A stretch of 64,000 nucleotides of DNA from Frigidibacter sp. RF13 (GTDB taxonomy: Bacteria; Pseudomonadota; Alphaproteobacteria; Rhodobacterales; Rhodobacteraceae). Both the position numbers and the translations under genes were made by a program. The stretch lies in assembly GCF_026626305.1 (NCBI RefSeq), contig NZ_JAPNUE010000007.1:124001-188000 (forward strand), written 5' to 3'. Position 1 is the first letter of the stretch. Every line of letters starts with the position of its first letter. This document shows, one piece after another, positions 13,198 through 22,450 of the stretch. The notes beneath the pieces were generated by a model. It was not told where the DNA came from and made no database searches. It saw nothing but the letters and a program-made list of their open reading frames with translations.

Positions 13198-15479
13198 GCG
13201 TCGGAACCTCGCTTCCTCACGATTCCGCTGCGCTGCATGTGACGGGCCGCGCGCGTTATGTCGATGACCTGCCGGTGCCGGCGGACACGCTGCATCTGGC
13301 CTTTGGTATCTCGACCATTGCCCACGGCGAGATCACGTCGATGGACCTCTCGGCGGTGCGCGCGGCACCCGGCGTGGTCGCCGTGCTGACGGCCGAAGAC
13401 CTACCCTTTGCCAACGATGTCTCGCCCTCGGCCCATGACGAGCCGATGCTGTCGACGGGCACCGTGCATTTCGTCGGCCAGCCGATCTTTCTGGTCGTCG
13501 CCGAAAGCCACTTGCAGGCGCGCAAGGCCGCGCGGCTCGGGCAGATCAGCTACAAGGAGCGCCCTGCCCTTCTGACCGTCGATCAGGCTTTGGCCGCGAA
13601 CAGCCGGTTCGAGGATGGCCCTGTCATCTGGTCGAAGGGCGATGCGGCAGCGGCCATCGCGAAAGCGCCGCGGGTGATCGAAGGCACGTTCGACATGGGC
13701 GGGCAGGAGCATTTCTATCTGGAAGGCCAGATTGCCCTGTCGGTCCCGAACGAGGGCGGGGTGACGGTCCATTGCTCGTCGCAGCATCCGACAGAGATTC
13801 AGCACAAGGTGGCCGAGGCGATCGGGACGCATATGAATGCGGTCCGGGTCGAGATGCGGCGCATGGGTGGCGGTTTCGGCGGCAAGGAAAGCCAGGGCAA
13901 TGCGCTGGCCTGCTCGACCGCCATTGTCGCCCGGATGACCGGACGTGCGGCCAAGATGCGCTATGACCGCGACGATGACATGGTGATCACCGGCAAGCGC
14001 CATGATTTCCGCATTCACTATCGCGCGGGCGTCACGGACGAGGGCCGCATCCTCGGGATCGAGTTCCTGCAACTGGCCCGCTGCGGCTGGTCGATGGACC
14101 TGTCCCTGCCGGTCGCCGACCGGGCGATGCTGCATTCCGACAATGCCTACAATCTGGAAAACATCCGGATCGAGAGCCACCGGCTGAAAACCAACACCCA
14201 GTCGGCGACCGCCTACCGGGGCTTTGGCGGCCCGCAGGGGATGATCGGGATCGAGCGGGCGATGGACCATATCGCCCATGTGCTGGGGCGCGATCCGGTG
14301 GCGGTGCGGAAGGCCAATTATTACAATGACATGGGCGACGGGTCGCAGACGACGCCCTATCACATGCCGGTCGAGGATTTCATCCTTGGGGCGCTGACTG
14401 AACGGCTGGAGGCGAGCGCAGACTATCAGGCGCGGAAGAAGGCCGTGGCCGACTGGAACGCGAAGAACGATGTCCTGAAAAAGGGCATTGCGCTGACGCC
14501 GGTGAAGTTCGGCATCTCCTTCACGCTGACGCATTACAACCAGGCGGGCGCCTTGGTGCATGTCTATCAGGATGGCTCGATCCACCTGAACCATGGCGGG
14601 ACCGAGATGGGTCAGGGCCTGAACCGCAAGGTGGCGCAGGTGGTGGCGGCGGGCTTTGGCGTCGATCCCGGCGCGGTGCAGATCACCGCGACCGATACCG
14701 GCAAGGTGCCGAACACCTCGGCCACGGCGGCCTCGTCTGGCGCCGACCTGAACGGCATGGCGGCGAAGGCCGCGACCGACACGATCCGCGAGCGGATGGC
14801 GGAGTTCCTGGCGCGCGAGCATCAGGCGGAGCCTGCCGCCGTTCGGTTCGAGGGCGGACGGGTCAAGATCGGCGGCGAGGACATGGCGTTCGAGGAGGCG
14901 GCGAAGCGCTGCTACCAAGGCCGCGTGAGCCTGTCATCGACCGGGTTCTATGCGACGCCGAAGATCACCTGGGACCGCAAGGCCGGGCGCGGGCGGCCGT
15001 TCTACTATTTCGCCTATGGCGCTTCGGTGACCGAGGTCGTGGTCGACACTCTGACCGGCGAGAACCGCATCCTGCGCACCGACATCCTGCATGATGCGGG
15101 CAACAGCCTGAACCCGGCCCTGGATATCGGCCAGGTGGAAGGTGCCTATGTGCAGGGCGCAGGCTGGCTGACGACCGAGGAACTGGTGTGGGACGACAAG
15201 GGGCGGTTGAAGACGCATGCGCCGTCGACCTACAAGATCCCCGCCTGTTCGGACCGGCCGCGCATCTTCAACGTGGCGCTTTGGGACGGGCCGAACCGGG
15301 AAGAGACGATCTACCGGTCGAAAGCGGTAGGGGAACCCCCCTTCATGCACGGAATCTCGGCCTTTTCGGCCTTGGCCGATGCTTGCGCCGCCTGCGGCCC
15401 GCACTGGCCGGACCTGCAGGCCCCGGCGACCGCCGAGGCGGTGCTGGCCGCCGTAAAGCGCGCGCGGGGGACTGTCTGA
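13194..15479 (+). CDS. xdhB: Xanthine dehydrogenase molybdopterin-binding subunit
   Basis: Catalytic molybdenum subunit, 761 residues. Key elements are [10 protein letters not shown] (Moco binding), the substrate arginine in [19 protein letters not shown], and the catalytic glutamate E714 in [12 protein letters not shown]. All marks of a true purine hydroxylase are present, which separates it from CO dehydrogenase and nicotinate-type paralogues. It is overlapped by 4 nt with xdhA upstream and by 1 nt (TGATG) with xdhC downstream. Confidence 0.96.
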   Translation: MSVGTSLPHDSAALHVTGRARYVDDLPVPADTLHLAFGISTIAHGEITSMDLSAVRAAPGVVAVLTAEDLPFANDVSPSAHDEPMLSTGTVHFVGQPIFLVVAESHLQARKAARLGQISYKERPALLTVDQALAANSRFEDGPVIWSKGDAAAAIAKAPRVIEGTFDMGGQEHFYLEGQIALSVPNEGGVTVHCSSQHPTEIQHKVAEAIGTHMNAVRVEMRRMGGGFGGKESQGNALACSTAIVARMTGRAAKMRYDRDDDMVITGKRHDFRIHYRAGVTDEGRILGIEFLQLARCGWSMDLSLPVADRAMLHSDNAYNLENIRIESHRLKTNTQSATAYRGFGGPQGMIGIERAMDHIAHVLGRDPVAVRKANYYNDMGDGSQTTPYHMPVEDFILGALTERLEASADYQARKKAVADWNAKNDVLKKGIALTPVKFGISFTLTHYNQAGALVHVYQDGSIHLNHGGTEMGQGLNRKVAQVVAAGFGVDPGAVQITATDTGKVPNTSATAASSGADLNGMAAKAATDTIRERMAEFLAREHQAEPAAVRFEGGRVKIGGEDMAFEEAAKRCYQGRVSLSSTGFYATPKITWDRKAGRGRPFYYFAYGASVTEVVVDTLTGENRILRTDILHDAGNSLNPALDIGQVEGAYVQGAGWLTTEELVWDDKGRLKTHAPSTYKIPACSDRPRIFNVALWDGPNREETIYRSKAVGEPPFMHGISAFSALADACAACGPHWPDLQAPATAEAVLAAVKRARGTV

Positions 15480-16453
15480 TGGGCTTTGACCGCGATCAGA
15501 TGGTGCGGCTTATCGGGCTTAAAGGCCCGGTGGTGCGCGTCGTCGTGGCCGACATCGCCGGGTCAACCCCGCGCGAAGTGGGCGCCGCGATGGTGGTCTG
15601 GAAGGACAGCCAGGAGGGCACGATCGGCGGCGGCACACTGGAACATGAAGCGATGCTGGCCGCACGGAAGATGCTTGCCGAGGGTACTCTGGCACGGGTG
15701 GATCGCATGCCGCTTGGTCCCACGCTCGGGCAGTGCTGCGGGGGATCGGTTGCCCTTCTGTCCGAGCTTTGGGACGGGGTGCGGCTTGCCGCCGAGTGCG
15801 GGCCGGTGATCGCGCGCGCCCTTCCCGGTCAGAGCCCCGACATGCCGCTGACGGTAAAACGCCTTATGGCGAAAGCGCGGGGCGAAGGGGCGCTTCCTGC
15901 GGCCCGCCTGGTGCAGGGCTGGTTCATCGAACCGGTCGCGCGCCCGAAGCGAGACCTGTGGGTCTGGGGCGCGGGTCATGTGGGCCGTGCCATCGTCGCG
16001 ACCATGGCCGGGCTGCCGGACCTGCGGATCACCTGGGTGGATACGACGGCCGACAGGTTCCCGGACCTGCCCGAGGGGGTGGTGCAGAGGGTCGCCGCGA
16101 ACCCGGCCGATCTGGTGGCCGAGGTGCCCGCGAACGCCGAACATCTGGTCCTGACCTTCAGCCATGCGCTGGACCTAGAGCTTTGCCACCGGCTGCTGGG
16201 CCGTGGGTTCGCCCGGCTCGGGCTGATCGGATCGGAAACCAAATGGGCGCGCTTCCGCGCGCGACTTCACGCGCTTGGCCATCCGGCGGAGCGGATAGGG
16301 CGCATTCAATGCCCGATTGGACGGGTGGAGTACGGCAAGCATCCGCAGGCGATCGCCATTGGCGTGGCGGCGGAATTTCTGGAAAAAGGCGGCGCGAGAG
16401 AATCCGGTGCGACGGACGGCGCAGAGCGTCTGAGGGGGGACGGAACGGCATGA
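15479..16453 (+). CDS. xdhC: Xanthine dehydrogenase accessory protein XdhC
   Basis: Molybdenum cofactor chaperone that receives Moco, promotes its sulfuration and inserts it into XdhB. The 324 residues have an N-terminal XdhC/CoxI domain with STPREVGAAMVV and the conserved LGQCCGGSVALL motif, and a C-terminal Rossmann domain (VWGAGHVGRAIV). The ATG at 15479 overlaps the xdhB stop. The 3' end overlaps the ABC ATPase by 4 nt, tying the enzyme to the transporter. Confidence 0.94.
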   Translation: MGFDRDQMVRLIGLKGPVVRVVVADIAGSTPREVGAAMVVWKDSQEGTIGGGTLEHEAMLAARKMLAEGTLARVDRMPLGPTLGQCCGGSVALLSELWDGVRLAAECGPVIARALPGQSPDMPLTVKRLMAKARGEGALPAARLVQGWFIEPVARPKRDLWVWGAGHVGRAIVATMAGLPDLRITWVDTTADRFPDLPEGVVQRVAANPADLVAEVPANAEHLVLTFSHALDLELCHRLLGRGFARLGLIGSETKWARFRARLHALGHPAERIGRIQCPIGRVEYGKHPQAIAIGVAAEFLEKGGARESGATDGAERLRGDGTA

Positions 16454-17979
16454 CACGGCCAGAGCTTCTGAAGATCGAGGGGATATCGAAGTCTTATCCC
16501 GGCGTGCGCGCCAATGATGACGTGTCCTTCGCCGTCGGCGAAGGCGAGGTGCATGCGCTTCTGGGCGAAAACGGCGCGGGCAAGTCGACGCTCGTGAAGA
16601 TGATCTACGGGCTGGTGCGCCCCGACGAAGGGAAAATGACCTTTCGCGGCGCGCCCTATACGCCCGGCAAACCCGGCGAGGCGCGAGCTTCGGGCGTGGC
16701 CATGGTCTTTCAGCATTTCTCGCTCTTCGAGGCGCTGAATGTCGCGGAAAACGTGGCGCTCGGCATGGAAAACCCGCCGCCGATGCGGGAACTGGCGGCG
16801 CGCATCCGCGCGGTGAGCGAGGAATATGGCCTGCCGCTGGACCCCGCCCGCATGGTGGGCGACCTGTCTGCGGGCGAGCGGCAGCGGGTCGAGATCATCC
16901 GCTGCCTGCTTCAGGACCCGAAGCTACTTATAATGGATGAGCCGACCTCGGTCCTGACGCCGCAGGAAGTGGAGATCCTCTTCCGCACGCTCCGGCAATT
17001 GTCGGCGGAAGGCACGGCGATCCTTTACATCTCGCACAAGCTTGAGGAAATCCGCGCGCTCTGCGACGAGGCGACGATCCTCAGACGCGGCAAGGTGGTC
17101 GCCACCTGTACGCCACGCGAAAAAACTGCGCGGGAGCTGGCAGAAATGATGGTGGGCGCGTCGCTGTCGCCGCCCGAACGCCATCCCGGCGAGAAGGGCG
17201 AGGTCGTGCTGGGGGTGACCGACCTTTCCGCCCCCTCGCCCATTCCGTTCGGCACTTCGCTGAAGGGCGTGAGCTTTACCGTGGCGCGGGGCGAAGTTCT
17301 GGGCATCGCGGGCGTGGCCGGGAACGGGCAGGACGAACTGTTGCTGGCGCTCTCGGGCGAATTGCGGAGCGGTCCGGACAAGGTCAGGATCGGCGGCCAT
17401 GCGGCGGGCGATCTCGGTCCGGCAGAGCGGCGGAAGGCCGGGCTGGTGGCCGCGCCGGAGGACCGCTACGGCCATGCGGCGGCGCCGGACATGTCCTTGA
17501 TCGAAAACGCTTTCCTGACCGGCGCCCTGCGCCGCGGACTGACCAAGAACGGGTTCATCGACTGGGCGGCGACGAAGACTTTCGCCGAGGAAGTGATCGC
17601 CACCTATGACGTGCGCACACCCGGCAGCCATGTCGCGGCGCGGGCGCTGTCTGGGGGCAATCTGCAGAAGTTCCTGATCGGGCGCGAACTCGACCAGACG
17701 CCCGAGGTGATCGTGATCAACCAGCCGACCTGGGGGGTCGATGCGGCCGCTGCCGCCGCGATCCGCCAGGCGATCCTCAATCGCGCTGCCGAAGGCGCGG
17801 GCGTGGTGGTGATCAGCCAGGACCTCGACGAACTTCTGGAAATCGCCGACCAGTTCGCGGTCCTGAACGAGGGGCGGCTGACGAAGCCCCGCCCCGTGCA
17901 GGGCCTGACGATCGACGAGATCGGCCTGATGATGGGCGGCGCCCACGGTATGGAGGTGGCCCATCATGTTGAGGCTTGA
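16450..17979 (+). CDS. BMP/nucleoside-type ABC transporter, duplicated ATPase
   Basis: 509 residues, two fused ABC domains as in NupA/YufO and RbsA. Domain 1 has a full Walker A (GENGAGKST), signature LSAGERQRVEI and Walker B LLIMDEPTS. Domain 2 has a degenerate Walker A (GVAGNGQDE), signature LSGGNLQKFL and VIVINQPTWGVD, so one site is probably inactive, as usual in this family. The four-gene transporter follows xdhABC with a 4-nt overlap. Purine base or nucleoside uptake is the likely job; the context, not the sequence, points to purines. Confidence 0.92.
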   Translation: MTRPELLKIEGISKSYPGVRANDDVSFAVGEGEVHALLGENGAGKSTLVKMIYGLVRPDEGKMTFRGAPYTPGKPGEARASGVAMVFQHFSLFEALNVAENVALGMENPPPMRELAARIRAVSEEYGLPLDPARMVGDLSAGERQRVEIIRCLLQDPKLLIMDEPTSVLTPQEVEILFRTLRQLSAEGTAILYISHKLEEIRALCDEATILRRGKVVATCTPREKTARELAEMMVGASLSPPERHPGEKGEVVLGVTDLSAPSPIPFGTSLKGVSFTVARGEVLGIAGVAGNGQDELLLALSGELRSGPDKVRIGGHAAGDLGPAERRKAGLVAAPEDRYGHAAAPDMSLIENAFLTGALRRGLTKNGFIDWAATKTFAEEVIATYDVRTPGSHVAARALSGGNLQKFLIGRELDQTPEVIVINQPTWGVDAAAAAAIRQAILNRAAEGAGVVVISQDLDELLEIADQFAVLNEGRLTKPRPVQGLTIDEIGLMMGGAHGMEVAHHVEA

Positions 17980-19048
17980 GAAAAGACCGACCCCCTCGCA
18001 GTTCTGGCTCTATGCGACGCCGGTGGTCGCGGTCCTTCTGACGATGATCGCCGGCGGGATCCTCTTCGGGCTTCTGGGCAAGAACCCGGTCGCGGTGATC
18101 AAGACGATCTTCTGGGATCCAATTTTCGGAGAATTTGCCTTCTACCTGCGTGGCCAGCTTCTGGTGAAGGCAGGGCCGCTGATCCTGATCGCCATCGGGC
18201 TCTCGCTCGGGTTCCGGGCAGGGATATGGAACATCGGGGCCGAGGGTCAGTATATCATGGGCGCAATCTGCGGCGCAGGCGTGGCGCTGGCGCTGTACCC
18301 GACCGAAAGCCGGCTGGTCTTTCCCTTGGCGATCCTTGCGGGTGCGCTTGGCGGCTGGGCCTGGGCGATGATCCCGGCGATCCTGAAGACGCGGTTCAAC
18401 ACCAATGAGATCCTCGTCTCGCTGATGCTTGTCTATGTAGCCGAGACGATCCTTGCCAAGGCCTCAACCGGATTTCTGAGAAACCCCGAGGGCGCGGGTT
18501 TCCCGGGCAGCCGGTCGTTCTCGACCTTCAAGGCGGCCTCCAACCCCGAGCTCATTGCCGGATCGGGCCTGCATTGGGGCGGCGTCGCGGCACTGGCGAC
18601 CGGGGTGGCGGCCTATGTGCTTCTCAGCCGCCATATCCTCGGCTTCCAGATCAAGCTGGCCGGTCAGGCGCCGCGCGCGGCGCGCTTCCATGGCGTGAAC
18701 CCTGAAAAGCTCGTGCTGCTCTGCATGGGGCTTTCCGGCGCGCTTGCCGGGCTTGCGGGCCTCTTCGAGGTGACAGGACCGGCGGGCAAGATCTCGATCG
18801 ACTTCAACGTGGGCTACGGTTTCACCGCGATCATCGTGGCCTTCCTGGGGCGTCTCAATCCCCTTGGAATCGTGCTTGCGGGCTTCCTGATGGCGCTGAC
18901 CTATGTCGGCGGCGAGATGGCGGCCACCAACATGGGTCTGCCCTCGGCCGCGATCCAGGTCTTTCAGGGCATGCTGCTTTTCTTCCTTCTGGGCGTCGAT
19001 GTGCTGACCAACTATCGCATCCGCTCTGCATTCATGGGGGCACGGTGA
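17966..19048 (+). CDS. BMP/nucleoside-type ABC transporter permease 1
   Basis: 360 residues, about nine or ten hydrophobic helices, BPD_transp_2 family (NupB/YufP-like). It contains the GIWNIGAEGQ stretch and the cytoplasmic loop motif GQAPRAARFHGVNPEKL that contacts the ATPase. It starts inside the last codons of the ATPase gene (14-nt overlap) and runs directly into permease 2, so the operon is translationally coupled. Confidence 0.92.
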   Translation: MLRLEKRPTPSQFWLYATPVVAVLLTMIAGGILFGLLGKNPVAVIKTIFWDPIFGEFAFYLRGQLLVKAGPLILIAIGLSLGFRAGIWNIGAEGQYIMGAICGAGVALALYPTESRLVFPLAILAGALGGWAWAMIPAILKTRFNTNEILVSLMLVYVAETILAKASTGFLRNPEGAGFPGSRSFSTFKAASNPELIAGSGLHWGGVAALATGVAAYVLLSRHILGFQIKLAGQAPRAARFHGVNPEKLVLLCMGLSGALAGLAGLFEVTGPAGKISIDFNVGYGFTAIIVAFLGRLNPLGIVLAGFLMALTYVGGEMAATNMGLPSAAIQVFQGMLLFFLLGVDVLTNYRIRSAFMGAR

Positions 19049-19980
19049 TGGATTTCGGCGGTATCAATCCGGTCATTCTGATCGCATCCCTTATGGTCGC
19101 GGCAGTGCCGATCATGCTGGCGGCTCTGGGCGAGCTGGTGGTCGAGAAGGCGGGCGTCCTGAACCTCGGGGTCGAGGGGATGATGATCGTGGGCGCCATC
19201 TGCGGCTTCATCACCGCCGTCCATACCGGCAGCCCAGTGATGGGCTTCCTCGGCGGCGCGGTGGGCGGCGCGGCACTGAGCCTCGTCTTTGCCTTCCTGA
19301 CCCAGGTGCTCTTGGCCAATCAGGTGGCGACGGGTCTTGCGCTGACGCTCTTCGGGTTGGGCTTCGCTTCGCTGATGGGTCAGGGCTACAACGGCATCAA
19401 GCCGCCGCCGACCCTGTCGGTGCCGATGGGACCGCTCGCAGACATTCCGGTCCTTGGTCCGATCCTCTTCGACCATGACTGGATGGTCTATATGTCGATC
19501 GCCTTGGTTGCCCTTGTCTGGTGGGTGCTGAAGGCCACGCGGCTTGGCCTGATCATCCGCGCGGTGGGTGAAAGCCATGATGCGGCCCATGCGCTCGGCT
19601 ACAAGGTCAATCGCATCCGTCTGGGCTGCATCGCCTTCGGCGGCGCGATGGCGGGGCTTGGCGGGGCCTATATCAGCCTCGTCCGCGTGCCCCAGTGGGT
19701 CGACGGGATCACCGCGGGCGCGGGCTGGATCGCGCTGGCCATCGTGGTCTTCGCCTCCTGGCGGCCCTGGCGGGTGCTGATCGGCGCCTATCTCTTTGGC
19801 GGCATTACGGTTTTGCAGCTCAATCTGCAGGCCGCAGGATCGGCGATCCCGGTCGAGTACTTGTCTATGTCACCCTATCTGATAACCATTCTGGTGCTGG
19901 TTATCATGTCCTCTGGCAGGGGTCGCGCGGCGCTGAATGCCCCCGCGAGCCTCGGCCAGAATTTCCACGCCGCGCGCTGA
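19048..19980 (+). CDS. BMP/nucleoside-type ABC transporter permease 2
   Basis: 310 residues, multi-spanning, with the family stretch VLNLGVEGMMIVGA and the coupling loop AVGESHDAAHALGYKVNRIRL. ATG 19048 overlaps the permease 1 stop as TGATG, the same junction style as elsewhere in the window; a GTG three bases earlier is the alternative. It pairs with permease 1 to form the membrane channel. Confidence 0.92.
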   Translation: MDFGGINPVILIASLMVAAVPIMLAALGELVVEKAGVLNLGVEGMMIVGAICGFITAVHTGSPVMGFLGGAVGGAALSLVFAFLTQVLLANQVATGLALTLFGLGFASLMGQGYNGIKPPPTLSVPMGPLADIPVLGPILFDHDWMVYMSIALVALVWWVLKATRLGLIIRAVGESHDAAHALGYKVNRIRLGCIAFGGAMAGLGGAYISLVRVPQWVDGITAGAGWIALAIVVFASWRPWRVLIGAYLFGGITVLQLNLQAAGSAIPVEYLSMSPYLITILVLVIMSSGRGRAALNAPASLGQNFHAAR

Positions 19981-20043
19981 AGCGACGGCAAAAGGCAAAA
20001 CCAACGGGGCCTACCGAGGCCCCACCAACGGGAGAGTAAAGGA

Positions 20044-21138
20044 ATGCTGAGAAGAACCCTTATGACCACCGCCGCGCTCGGCCTCGGTCTCGCCCTTTCG
20101 GGCGGCGCTGCGATGGCAGCAGGCATGGACCATGTGAAGGCCTGCTTCGTCTATGTCGGCCCGATCGGCGACGGCGGCTGGACCTACCAGCACCATCAGG
20201 GGGCGCTTGCGGTGCAAGAGGCCTATGGCGACAAGGTCGAGGTCCAGTGGCAGGAAAGCGTGCCCGAAGGCGCCGACGCCGAGCGCGTGCTGACCCAGAT
20301 GGCGCTTGGCGGCTGCAACATCATCTTCACCACCTCGTTCGGCTATATGGACCCGACGAACGCGGTCGCCGCGAAATTCCCGGACGTGAAGTTCGAACAT
20401 GCGACCGGCTTCATGCGCAACAGCGAGAATGTCTCGACCTACAACGCGCGCTTCTATGAAGGCCGCGCTGTGCAGGGCACGATCGCGGGCCGCATGACCA
20501 AGACGAACAAGATCGGCTATATCGCGTCGTTCCCGATCCCCGAAGTGGTGATGGGCATCAACAGCTACTACCTGCACGCCAAGAAGGTGAACCCGGATGT
20601 CGAACTGTCGGTCGTCTGGGCCTACACCTGGTTCGACCCGGCCAAGGAAGCCGACGCTGCCAAGGCGCTGATCGATCAGGGCGTCGACGTGATCGCCTCG
20701 CACACCGATTCGACGGCGCCGCTTGCGGAAGCCGCCAAGACCAACGGTGCCGTCATCGGCTTCGGCCAGGCCTCCGACATGGCCGAATACAAGGACGGGC
20801 CGCGCGTGTCGTCGATCATCGACAACTGGGCGCCCTATTACGTGAAGCGCGTCGGCGCGCTCCTGGATGGCTCCTATGCGCAGGCCGATGCCTGGGAAGG
20901 GATCGCGGGCGGCGAAGTAGGCATCGGCGAGATCACAGCGGCCGTGCCGGCCGAGGTGAAGGCCGAGGCCGAAGCCATGCGCGACGCGATCGGCGCCGGG
21001 ACCTATCACCCGTTCACCGGCCCGATCAACAAGCAGGACGGCTCGGCCTGGCTCGCCGAAGGCCAGACCGCGCCGGACGGCGACCTTCTGGGCATGAACT
21101 TCTATGTCGAAGGCATCACCGGCGACATTCCGAAGTAA
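20044..21138 (+). CDS. BMP family ABC transporter substrate-binding protein
   Basis: 364 residues. A signal peptide of about 21-25 residues (MLRRTLMTTAALGLG ... AMA) has no lipobox cysteine, so the protein is periplasmic. The mature part shows the Bmp/PnrA fold: VYVGPIGDGGWTYQHHQG near the ligand site, then IGYIASFPIPEVVMGINSYYL. This clade is often annotated for purine nucleosides or bases. AGGAATG-type spacing (ggagagtaaagga) gives a strong ribosome site. It is the last gene of the xdh-transporter block and ends at an intrinsic terminator. Confidence 0.92.
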   Translation: MLRRTLMTTAALGLGLALSGGAAMAAGMDHVKACFVYVGPIGDGGWTYQHHQGALAVQEAYGDKVEVQWQESVPEGADAERVLTQMALGGCNIIFTTSFGYMDPTNAVAAKFPDVKFEHATGFMRNSENVSTYNARFYEGRAVQGTIAGRMTKTNKIGYIASFPIPEVVMGINSYYLHAKKVNPDVELSVVWAYTWFDPAKEADAAKALIDQGVDVIASHTDSTAPLAEAAKTNGAVIGFGQASDMAEYKDGPRVSSIIDNWAPYYVKRVGALLDGSYAQADAWEGIAGGEVGIGEITAAVPAEVKAEAEAMRDAIGAGTYHPFTGPINKQDGSAWLAEGQTAPDGDLLGMNFYVEGITGDIPK

Positions 21139-21160
21139 GGTCCTGCCAGTGTTTGACGGA

Positions 21161-21185
21161 AAACCCCGCTTCGGCGGGGTTTTTC
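21161..21185 (+). terminator. Intrinsic terminator of the purine locus
   Basis: Seven-bp GC stem ACCCCGC / GCGGGGT with a TTCG tetraloop, followed by TTTTTC. It lies 22 nt after the binding-protein stop codon. Confidence 0.92.
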
Positions 21186-21232
21186 TTTGGCGGGCAGGTG
21201 ACTGTGCCCCCAGGGGGGTCTGCATTTCATAT

Positions 21233-21269
21233 TGACACTATACATGTCATCATGACATTTATAGTGTCA
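21233..21269. promoter_or_regulatory. 37-bp palindromic operator at the marR start codon
   Basis: TGACACTATA (21233-21242) and TATAGTGTCA (21260-21269) are perfect outer arms. Inner ATGTCA / TGACAT share the same centre (21251), so the two 18-nt arms differ at one position only. The right arm ends on the A of the marR ATG. Very likely the MarR autoregulatory site. Confidence 0.8.
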
Positions 21270-21721
21270 TGGAAAAAACCGATCTCCTCTACCGTCTGAT
21301 CTGGATGTCGCGCCCGCTGATGCAGGCGGCCGAAGCCTCGGTCGAAAAGGGCCTCGCGGGCACCGGGCTGACCGTCAGGATGCGCGCGGTTCTTGAAATC
21401 CTTCATGCCCATGGCGATGCAACGGTGCCCGATATCGCCCGGCAACTCGACATCAACCGGCAATATGTCCAGCTGATGGTCAATGAAACGCTTGGTGCCG
21501 GGCTGACGGTTCAGCGGCCCAATCCGAGGCACAGGCGGTCGATCCTGCTGGCGCTGACCGAAAAGGGGCGCGCGGTGATCGGCGAGGTGATCGCGCGCGA
21601 ACGGGCGCTGGTTGAGGCGATCGGCGCCGATATCGACGCGGAGGATGCCCGGACCGCGCTGTCGGTCGTCCTATCCCTTGTCGGGAAGCTGAAGCATCAC
21701 GCCGAAGGGGAAAAGGGATGA
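21269..21721 (+). CDS. MarR family transcriptional regulator
   Basis: 150 residues with a winged HTH (about residues 45-100: ATVPDIARQLDINRQYVQLM and a wing with RPNPRHRRSILLALTEKG). It should repress itself and the overlapping isochorismatase-like gene through the palindrome that reaches its start codon. No Shine-Dalgarno sequence precedes the ATG, so a leaderless transcript, or the in-frame ATG at residue 13, must be considered. The stop overlaps the next start by 4 nt. Confidence 0.88.
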   Translation: MEKTDLLYRLIWMSRPLMQAAEASVEKGLAGTGLTVRMRAVLEILHAHGDATVPDIARQLDINRQYVQLMVNETLGAGLTVQRPNPRHRRSILLALTEKGRAVIGEVIARERALVEAIGADIDAEDARTALSVVLSLVGKLKHHAEGEKG

Positions 21722-22335
21722 TCGGATATCTGTTGGGCGCGACGGGCCTTGGGCTGGCGCTTTGGCTCGGCGACGGCGTGGGGCGGATCGGGGCGGTCAG
21801 TTCCGGGCGTCCGATCGGGCAGCGGTCCGGCGCGGCGCTTGTGCTGATCGACCTGCAGACGGTCTTCTGGAACAACGGTCCCTATTCGGGCGCGGCGAGG
21901 GAAGAGGCCCAATCAGCCATCCTTGGCGAGGTCACGGCAGCGAAGGCCGCGGGGCATCCGATCATCGCCCTGCGTCAGGAATGGTCGATCCTCTCGACGC
22001 GATGCCTCGCGCGGCTGACGATGAGGGGCCAGGCCATCGCCGGAACGCCGGGAACCGAGATCGCCGAACCTTTCGCCGGGATCGCCGATCACATCCTTGT
22101 CAAGCCGGTGCAGGATGGGTTCCAGAGCGGCGAACTTGACCGGCTGCTTGCGCGGCTCGAGGTCGGGCAAGTGCGCCTTGTCGGCCTCGATCTGAACTAC
22201 TGCGTCCTGAAGACCGCACTCGCGGCCCGGAAGCGGGGCTATGAGGTCTCCATCCCGCTGCGGGCAACGTTGGCGGCGGGCCCGACGGACGGAACACGGA
22301 AAAGGCTGGCCTCCCAGTCGGTCGTCCTTCAGTAG
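21718..22335 (+). CDS. Isochorismatase-family cysteine hydrolase
   Basis: 205 residues with a hydrophobic N-terminus (MIGYLLGATGLGLALWL) before the hydrolase fold. Triad candidates are D in VLIDLQTVFW, K in LVKPVQDGFQ and C in GLDLNYCVLKTA. The family includes nicotinamidase, isochorismatase and N-carbamoyl hydrolases; nothing here decides the substrate. Overlap with marR makes this a two-gene repressor-enzyme unit, perhaps responding to a small amide or aromatic compound (inference). Confidence 0.75.
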   Translation: MIGYLLGATGLGLALWLGDGVGRIGAVSSGRPIGQRSGAALVLIDLQTVFWNNGPYSGAAREEAQSAILGEVTAAKAAGHPIIALRQEWSILSTRCLARLTMRGQAIAGTPGTEIAEPFAGIADHILVKPVQDGFQSGELDRLLARLEVGQVRLVGLDLNYCVLKTALAARKRGYEVSIPLRATLAAGPTDGTRKRLASQSVVLQ

Positions 22336-22450
22336 CGCGGTTCCAAGCCTGGTCGCGGCGCGGGTTTCCCCGGGCAATGCTCGTCGTCGGCCTTTGGGCC
22401 GCCCCTCGCACGAGCCGACGAGTAGCCGCAGGCGCACGAGGAGGCTTCGC

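Noticed and set aside
13401..14918. 505-codon open frame antisense to xdhB
   Set aside because: Composition is arginine/histidine-rich with no recognisable domain; xdhB has all its active-site residues.
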